Shown here: one piece after another, positions 31,668-36,740 of the stretch
How the letters are laid out: every line of letters starts with the position of its first letter
Numbering within the stretch: the stretch's first letter is position 1
Source of the DNA: a bacterium
GTDB lineage: Bacteria; Electryoneota; RPQS01
Direction of reading: 5' to 3'
Assembly (NCBI GenBank): GCA_018812265.1
Contig: JAHJDG010000149.1
Span: 1 to 36,740, forward strand
DNA length: 36,740 nucleotides
Made by a program: the position numbers and the translations under genes
The notes under the pieces: model-generated
Databases searched by the model: none
What the model saw: the letters and a program-made list of their open reading frames with translations, nothing else
Told to the model about the DNA's origin: nothing

Positions 31668-34385
31668 ATGATCCAGAACGTCGGTTTGCGGGTCACGGAT
31701 TCGCTTCGTTGCCGCAAAACCGTCCATCAGCGGCATTTGCACGTCCATGAGCACCAAATCATACCGCGATTTGCGAAGCGCCTTCAGGGCTTCGACACCG
31801 TCCTCCACCACCTGTACGTGGCAGCTCAAGCGTTCCAGCATCGCCATTGCCACCTTCTGATTGATAATGTTGTCCTCGGCGAGCAGCACCCGCCGTTCCG
31901 GACGTTTCGTTCGAGCCTGAAGAGCCTGCGAGATGAGCTGACGCGCCGGCGAAGTGCCCGTCGGCGAAGGAAGACCGAACAATGCCGACAACCGCGCCAA
32001 CACCTGCGACCGCCGGATCGGTTTGGTCACGTAGCCGTCAAAGGCATATTCATCGAGCTCGCCGGCCTTCTCGCGACGATGCAAGGGAATCGCGGCAATC
32101 CGTTTCGTTCGCTCGCGCAGAAATGCTCGGGTTTGCTCGTCGCTTCGCTGAGTGGTCTCCCAGTCGGCGATAATCACGTCGAAAGGTGCGCCCTCCTCGG
32201 CCGATGTCAAAAAGAGACTTTTCGCTCCCTCCGCATCGGTAGCCAGCCATCGGCAACCGCAACCCTCCAAGAGAGCCGTTAGCGCCTCGCGGCTGGGAGC
32301 GTGGTCGTCCACCACCAGCACGTATTTGCCGCGGATCGGCGCACAATCCGCGCCCGCTTCGACCGCAACGCCGCTCGCCAGAGGCACATCGAACCAGAAC
32401 CTGGATCCCGAATTCGTCTTGCTCTCCACGCCGATTTCGCCGCCCATGAGCTCGATGATCCGCTTGCAGATCGTCAGTCCCAGTCCCGTCCCCCCATAGC
32501 GACGGGTGGTGGACGCATCGGCCTGCGTGAACGGCTCGAAGATTGTGCGCAGTTTCGACAGGGGAATTCCAATGCCGGTGTCGCTCACGGAGAACCGGAT
32601 CGGAACATGAGCGTCGCCGGCCGCCTCGGCCTTCACGCGAACGACAATCTCGCCGCGTTCGGTGAATTTGGTGGCATTGTCCACCAGATTCACCAGAACC
32701 TGCCGGAGCCGGGCGGGATCCCCCACCAACCTTCGCGGGACGTCGGGTTCGATGATGCAGGCGTAGTGAAGCCCTTTCTCCAGAGCGCGCAAAGCAATCG
32801 AGTCGTTGGTTTCGTCCAGGAGCTCATCCAGATCGAATTCCTCCGCCTCCAGCGTGATTTTACCCGCCTCGATCTTCGAGAAATCGAGAATGTCGTTGAT
32901 GATCGCGAGCAGCGCTTTAGCGCTGCTGCGGATCGTGCGGCTGTAGCTCTGCTGTTCGGGATCGAGATCCGTTTCCAGCAGCAGCGCGCACATGCCGATG
33001 ACGCCATTCATCGGAGTGCGGATTTCGTGGCTCATGTTGGCTAAGAACTCGCTCTTGGCCGCCGTCGCCATCTCCGCCTTGAGTGCCATGTGGTTGGCCC
33101 GCGCAATCGCCTGCTCGAGTTGCTGATTGACCTCCTCGAGTTCCCGGCGCGCGGTCTCGGCAACGTCACGGGCCGTCTGCAATTCGTCTTCGATCCGCCG
33201 CCGGTCCGAGATGTCACGGAACACCCCGAACGTGCTGACGGGATTGCCGTTCTGGTCGTAGTTGGGACGGGCCGTTACGATGAGTGTGCGGTGTTCGCCG
33301 TCGGGCCGAACGATTTCCAGCTCGTAGCTGTTGGCAACACCACTGCGTCGTCGGGCCGACTCCACTTGAATCCGCTCGGATTCCTCCTCCATCAGGAAAT
33401 CACGCAGGCAGCGCCCCACCAGCGTCCCCGTCGGGATTCCGAAGATCTGTTCGGCGGCCGGATTGGCAAACAGAAACGTCTCATTCCAGTCGGTGATGCC
33501 GATTCCTTCCCCCTGATTCTCGACGAGCGTGCGATACCATTCTTCACTGCGCTGCAGTTCCTCCTCGGCCTTCATGCGATCGGTGATGTCCCGCAGTACG
33601 ACTAACGCCTCGCCTTCTCCGTACGGTGCCAGTCTTGCCTCGAAACAAGCCTCGCCGGTCGGCAGCGACAGCGTGAACTCCAAGCCCACCGGAATGCGCC
33701 CGGCAAGCACTTTACGGATCGCTTTCTCCACAAGAGCGGCCGGACCGGCCGGCAGGATCTCGGCGATGTGGCGGCCCGCCACCCGATCGCCAATCAGAAT
33801 CCCCTGCCCCGGCCACGCATAATGATCCTCGACCGTTCCGTCCATCCGCACGCGAAACACCACGTCTGGAATCGTCTGTGGAAACTCCTCCGGTTCCACG
33901 CATCGCTGACTGAGCTTCTGCTCGAACGCCGTCAAGTCCGTTACGTCAATGATGATTCCGATCAGTTCTTTGACGGTTCCGTCCGCCCCCGCGAAAGTGG
34001 ACTTGTTCAGAATCACCTGACGACGGAGCCCGCTGGCCGCGATGATCTCCGATTCATACACCTGTGCTCCGCCTGCCCGAAGCGATTCGCCGTCCATCCG
34101 GGGATGTTGTTCCGCCAGCTCGGGCAATCCCAGATCGTGAGCCGTCCATCCCAGTATCTCCACCCGCGGACGCCCCAACAGCTCGGAAAACGCTGGATTG
34201 CACAGGCGGAAGACCTGCTTTGCATCCAAGATGTAGGCCGGGCTGGCGATCGCCGACAGGGCTCCTTCCACCATCCGGCGGCATTCGGAGTCATCACTTT
34301 CGCAGAGCTCGAGCTTCCGCGAAAGTTCGTGGAGGGTGTGGAGAACGGACACCAGATCGGGAACGGATTGGTAGAGATCGTTCAT
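31665..34385 (-). CDS. hybrid sensor histidine kinase (three PAS, HisKA, HATPase, two REC), truncated by TAG
   Basis: The 906-residue product has PAS domains at about 40-155, 165-280 (degenerate) and 285-400, then a coiled linker. HisKA carries phospho-accepting H453 ([10 protein letters not shown]). The HATPase domain has its N box (NLVDNATKF), G1 (DTGIGIP) and G2 (GGTGLGL). Receiver 1 starts VLVVDDH. Receiver 2 has AEDN and phospho-acceptor D881 ([13 protein letters not shown]), and it stops about 25 residues later, inside the domain. No membrane segment is evident, so it is probably a cytoplasmic sensor. Full-length relatives end with an HPt domain, which is present here behind the stop. 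Without it the phosphorelay lacks its carrier. A hairpin (34412-34432) lies just upstream of the start codon. No cognate response regulator gene is adjacent. Confidence 0.9.
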   Translation of the reverse strand: MNDLYQSVPDLVSVLHTLHELSRKLELCESDDSECRRMVEGALSAIASPAYILDAKQVFRLCNPAFSELLGRPRVEILGWTAHDLGLPELAEQHPRMDGESLRAGGAQVYESEIIAASGLRRQVILNKSTFAGADGTVKELIGIIIDVTDLTAFEQKLSQRCVEPEEFPQTIPDVVFRVRMDGTVEDHYAWPGQGILIGDRVAGRHIAEILPAGPAALVEKAIRKVLAGRIPVGLEFTLSLPTGEACFEARLAPYGEGEALVVLRDITDRMKAEEELQRSEEWYRTLVENQGEGIGITDWNETFLFANPAAEQIFGIPTGTLVGRCLRDFLMEEESERIQVESARRRSGVANSYELEIVRPDGEHRTLIVTARPNYDQNGNPVSTFGVFRDISDRRRIEDELQTARDVAETARRELEEVNQQLEQAIARANHMALKAEMATAAKSEFLANMSHEIRTPMNGVIGMCALLLETDLDPEQQSYSRTIRSSAKALLAIINDILDFSKIEAGKITLEAEEFDLDELLDETNDSIALRALEKGLHYACIIEPDVPRRLVGDPARLRQVLVNLVDNATKFTERGEIVVRVKAEAAGDAHVPIRFSVSDTGIGIPLSKLRTIFEPFTQADASTTRRYGGTGLGLTICKRIIELMGGEIGVESKTNSGSRFWFDVPLASGVAVEAGADCAPIRGKYVLVVDDHAPSREALTALLEGCGCRWLATDAEGAKSLFLTSAEEGAPFDVIIADWETTQRSDEQTRAFLRERTKRIAAIPLHRREKAGELDEYAFDGYVTKPIRRSQVLARLSALFGLPSPTGTSPARQLISQALQARTKRPERRVLLAEDNIINQKVAMAMLERLSCHVQVVEDGVEALKALRKSRYDLVLMDVQMPLMDGFAATKRIRDPQTDVLDH

Positions 34386-34411
34386 GGGGATTCCGAAACG
34401 GCTTCTCGGGT

Positions 34412-34432
34412 TCCGCCGGAATGACCGGCGGG
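34412..34432. repeat. hairpin upstream of the kinase gene
   Basis: Arms TCCGCCGG and CCGGCGGG (one wobble pair) flank AATGA. It ends 26 bases from the kinase start codon, a placement like that of the 20-bp palindromes in other leaders. Confidence 0.45.
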
Positions 34433-34513
34433 TCGGCTATCCTGCTGATTGCTGCAAATACCGTCCCACTCGCCGAGGCTCACGCTACAATCATGATTTC
34501 AAACCGATGCAAC

Positions 34514-34549
34514 GAAAAACGTGCGGACCTCGATATTCGAGATCCGCAC
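34514..34549 (-). terminator. rho-independent terminator of the Smr gene
   Basis: Stem GTGCGGA-CC-TCGA/TCGA-GA-TCCGCAC (34521-34549) is followed on the minus strand by GTTTTTCG. It lies 40 bases after the Smr stop codon and before the kinase gene. Confidence 0.75.
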
Positions 34550-34588
34550 AGAGATTGGAAATCAACGCCCGTGAGGACGAATCTGTAC

Positions 34589-34891
34589 TCATTCCGGTGG
34601 GTCGGCTACTTTCAGAACGGCAATGGTTGCACCCCATCCGGCGGCATCCGTGGCCAGGCCGAACGACATCACCTCCGGCATCTTCCGCAGCGTGGCATGA
34701 ACCGTCTCCCGCAAGGCTCCGATCCCTTTGCCGTGAATGATCCGCACCTCCAAAATTCCCCGCTCCCGGCAGGCCGCCAGATAGTCCTGCACCACCCCCT
34801 TCACGTCCCGCGGATGGAACGTGTGCAGGTCAAGGGTCCCGTCTATCGGAAGTTCAATCGCGTCATCTTCGTCCATACCGCAATATAGCAT
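34589..34891 (-). CDS. Smr domain protein
   Basis: A 100-residue protein consisting almost entirely of a small MutS-related (Smr) domain. It has LDLH (20-23), the helix HPRDVKGVVQDYLAACRERG, and the nucleic-acid-binding motif HGKG (53-56) in RIIHGKGIGALRETV. Stand-alone Smr proteins and the C-terminal domain of MutS2 have nicking-nuclease or RNA-binding roles, but the function of short solo versions is mostly unknown. The ATG at 34891 follows CAGG closely; an ATG five codons later (34876) is an alternative start. The gene is divergent from the ammonia-lyase and ends at its own terminator. Confidence 0.88.
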   Translation of the reverse strand: MLYCGMDEDDAIELPIDGTLDLHTFHPRDVKGVVQDYLAACRERGILEVRIIHGKGIGALRETVHATLRKMPEVMSFGLATDAAGWGATIAVLKVADPPE

Positions 34892-34958
34892 CCTGTACCC
34901 AGCCCGGCAAGTACCCTCCCCTCGCTTCCCCCTCGATTAGGCAGCCGGCTCGGCCCCG

Positions 34959-34987
34959 TTGCTTTCCTTGTAAATAATTGGTATCTT
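34959..34987 (+). promoter_or_regulatory. putative sigma-70-type promoter of the ammonia-lyase gene
   Basis: TTGCTT (34959-34964), a 17-bp spacer and TATCTT (34982-34987). Transcription would start near 34994, giving a leader of about 49 nt that contains AAGGAG at 35029-35034. Confidence 0.5.
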
Positions 34988-35042
34988 TGACGGATAGCTT
35001 CCCGATCCGGAGGAGGCAGCAGCATCGCAAGGAGACATCTGA

Positions 35043-36572
35043 ATGGCAGTTACAGTCACCGGAAAGAATCTCAAGGTTGAAGACGTCGTCGGCGTCGCCC
35101 GCGACGGCGAACGCGTCGAACTCCATCCCGAGGCCGTCGAACGCATCCGGGTCGGTCGCGCGTTCCTCGATAAAAAAGTGGCCGCCCGCGAGGTCATGTA
35201 CGGAGTGAACACCGGCATCGGCGAGCTCTCCGAAGTAATCCTGAACGACGAACAAACCCGCGATTTCCAGCGCTATCTGATCTATAACCACGCCGCCGGA
35301 ATCGGCGAACCGATGCCCCTCCCGTGGGTGCGCGGGGCGATGCTGGCTCGCATCAACGTCCACGCCAACGGTTTTTCCGCGTGTCGTCCCGAAATCACCC
35401 AATGCTACGTGGACATGCTCAACAAGGGCATGACTCCCGTGGTGTGCAACAAGGGCAGCGTGGGCGCGTGCGGCGATCTGGCTCCCATGTCGCAGATCGC
35501 GCTCTCGCTGATGGGCGAGGGCGAGTCGTTCTATCAGGGCGAGCGCATGGCCACTCGCGCCGCGCTTGCCAAAGCCGGAATCACTCCTCCCGGCCTCGAA
35601 GTTCGCGACGGACTCTCCGCCATCAACGGCAGCAATTTCATGTGCGCGGTGGGCTGTCTGATCGTTCACGACGTCGAACTCTGGCTCAAACAATCTGATA
35701 TCGTCGCGGCCATGACCCTCGAAGCGTTGCTTGCCAATATGAAACCGTATGACACGCGACTTCACGAGCTGCGCGGCTTCCGCGGTGCGGTCACCAGTGC
35801 GGCCAACATCCGCCAGATGATCGCCGGCAGCGATCTCACCACCGGCAAGATGAAGGTGAAAGTGCAGGACGCGTATAGTATGCGTTCCACCCCGCAGGTC
35901 GTGGGCGCGGCCCGCGATCAGCTCCGCTGGACGCGCGAGCAACTCGAAATCGAACTCAACGGCATCGGCGATAATCCGATCTTCCTGCCCCACGACAACG
36001 TGGTTCTCTCAGGCGCGAATTTCCAGGGTTCGCCGATCAGTGTTCCCTTAGACATGCTGGGCGCGTGCATCACGATGGTCAGCGTGCTCTCCGAGCGTCG
36101 CTTGAATCGTCTTCTCCATCCGGCCCTCAGCGTCGGCCTGCCCGCTTTCCTTACCAAAGGCGCGGGCATGTATTCGGGGCATATGCTCAGTCAGTACACC
36201 GCCGACATGCTGATCGTCGAGCAGCGGATTCTCTCGGCTCCCGCCAGCATTCAGAGCATTCCCGCCGCCGCCGATCAGGAAGACTTCGTGAGTATGGGCT
36301 GGAACACCGCTCTGAAAACGCAGCAAATTCTTGACAATGCCTACGGAGTGCTCGCCATCGAGTTTATCGGCGCCGCGCAGGCGCTCGACTTCCGCGATTT
36401 CCAGCCCGGTCAGGGCACGCAGGCCGCCCACAAAGCCGTCCGCTCCGTCGTCGAACACCTCGACATAGACCGCCCCCTCTTCCCCGACCACAACAACATG
36501 CGAGAAGCCGTCAAAAACCTCGTCGTTCTCAAAGCCGTTGAAGCAGCGATCGGCGAGTTGGGCACGTACTGA
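35043..36572 (+). CDS. hutH: histidine/aromatic amino acid ammonia-lyase (HutH family) with Ala-Cys-Gly MIO triad
   Basis: The 509-residue protein has the full MIO-lyase fold length. Y53 (YGVNTGIG), H83 (IYNHAAGIGEP) and E413 (DQEDFVSMG) agree with histidine ammonia-lyase residues Y53, H83 and E414. The prosthetic MIO group normally forms from Ala-Ser-Gly; here the triad reads GSVGACGDLAP with C143 exactly where Pseudomonas HutH has S143. The codons are GCG TGC GGC. As I recall, the laboratory S143C mutant of HutH was reported to mature into active enzyme, so activity is possible. The residue before H83 is Asn in place of the usual Ser, and QEDF replaces QEDH, so the substrate may not be histidine. 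AAGGAG lies eight bases before the ATG. No other hut gene is in the window. Confidence 0.85.
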   Translation: MAVTVTGKNLKVEDVVGVARDGERVELHPEAVERIRVGRAFLDKKVAAREVMYGVNTGIGELSEVILNDEQTRDFQRYLIYNHAAGIGEPMPLPWVRGAMLARINVHANGFSACRPEITQCYVDMLNKGMTPVVCNKGSVGACGDLAPMSQIALSLMGEGESFYQGERMATRAALAKAGITPPGLEVRDGLSAINGSNFMCAVGCLIVHDVELWLKQSDIVAAMTLEALLANMKPYDTRLHELRGFRGAVTSAANIRQMIAGSDLTTGKMKVKVQDAYSMRSTPQVVGAARDQLRWTREQLEIELNGIGDNPIFLPHDNVVLSGANFQGSPISVPLDMLGACITMVSVLSERRLNRLLHPALSVGLPAFLTKGAGMYSGHMLSQYTADMLIVEQRILSAPASIQSIPAAADQEDFVSMGWNTALKTQQILDNAYGVLAIEFIGAAQALDFRDFQPGQGTQAAHKAVRSVVEHLDIDRPLFPDHNNMREAVKNLVVLKAVEAAIGELGTY

Positions 36573-36576
36573 AAAA

Positions 36577-36656
36577 GGGATGAGGACGGAGGGATGAGGG
36601 ATGAACCGGAAGCGATGAGTGATGAATCACCGAGGGTAGTGCCGCACGGCCGTGCG
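36577..36656. repeat. GGGATGAG repeats and short palindromes after the ammonia-lyase gene
   Basis: GGGATGAG occurs at 36577 and 36591, with GGGATGAA at 36598. An inverted repeat GTGAT-GA-ATCAC lies at 36619-36630 and a 14-bp palindrome CGCACGGCCGTGCG at 36643-36656. No clear intrinsic terminator is seen. Confidence 0.5.
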
Positions 36657-36667
36657 CTTTCCGTCTT

Positions 36668-36688
36668 CCCCCATTAGAATAAAGGGGG
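36668..36688. repeat. C-rich hairpin repeat, copy 3
   Basis: Arms CCCCCATT and AAAGGGGG (one mismatch) flank AGAAT, followed by GATAGAGGGATTC like the G-rich tails of the other two copies. The window ends too soon to show whether a palindrome follows. Confidence 0.55.
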
Positions 36689-36740
36689 ATAGAGGGATTC
36701 GAGTCGTAGCGCCGCATGGAAGTCGATCAATTGAAATTTA

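Overview
The window reads as a chromosomal segment of a Gram-negative bacterium, GC-rich over most of its length. Three secreted proteins end in a type IX secretion (T9SS) type A sorting domain (NYPNPFNP-like motif, then GxYxYRL and a basic end). One lipoprotein carries an acidic SDDDD stretch straight after its lipobox cysteine. There are also a LolA-like carrier and an outer-membrane barrel ending in Phe. Together these point to the FCB superphylum or a related candidate phylum (Zixibacteria, Latescibacteria, Ignavibacteria-like); the exact lineage cannot be read from this sequence. No rRNA, tRNA, CRISPR array, transposase or phage gene was seen.

Layout. 1-672 is a gene-poor lead-in with a promoter. 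673-3901 is a Na+-pumping decarboxylase operon (oadG-oadA-oadB). 4116-8195 holds a small lipoprotein, a secreted CxxCH/T9SS protein, a PflX-like radical SAM protein and a two-TM membrane protein. 8319-12275 joins an acidic amino-acid/dicarboxylate symporter to a zinc/manganese-type ABC importer. 12276-15300 is an AT-richer island with a near-consensus promoter, a terminator-ended leader or small RNA, a SAMHD1/YwfO-like HD phosphohydrolase and an overlapping YwgA-like protein. 15448-18502 has a CPBP membrane protease and an exported oligoendopeptidase F. 18615-22667 has two paralogous T9SS-sorted repeat proteins. 22741-28795 (minus strand) is a six-gene operon: TetR, LolA-like protein, two FtsX-type permeases, a LolD-type ATPase and an outer-membrane barrel. 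29021-30832 is a duplicated lipoprotein. 31095-34385 is a hybrid histidine kinase cut by one in-frame TAG. 34589-34891 is a Smr protein and 35043-36572 an ammonia-lyase of the HutH family.

How parts work together. The envelope operon looks like a dedicated route carrying a lipid or lipoprotein cargo from inner to outer membrane under TetR control. The oad genes would couple 2-oxoacid decarboxylation to Na+ export, and the symporter could use such a gradient. The HD/YwgA-like pair is the best candidate for an undescribed system: horizontally acquired in appearance, translationally coupled, with its own promoter and structured leader, and carrying a predicted dNTP-hydrolysing enzyme.

Other striking points are a family of 20-bp palindromes (8-bp arm, 4-bp centre, 8-bp arm) of several sequence types, mostly just upstream of start codons; Cys in place of the universally expected Ser in the ammonia-lyase MIO triad; and the clean amber codon in the kinase receiver domain.
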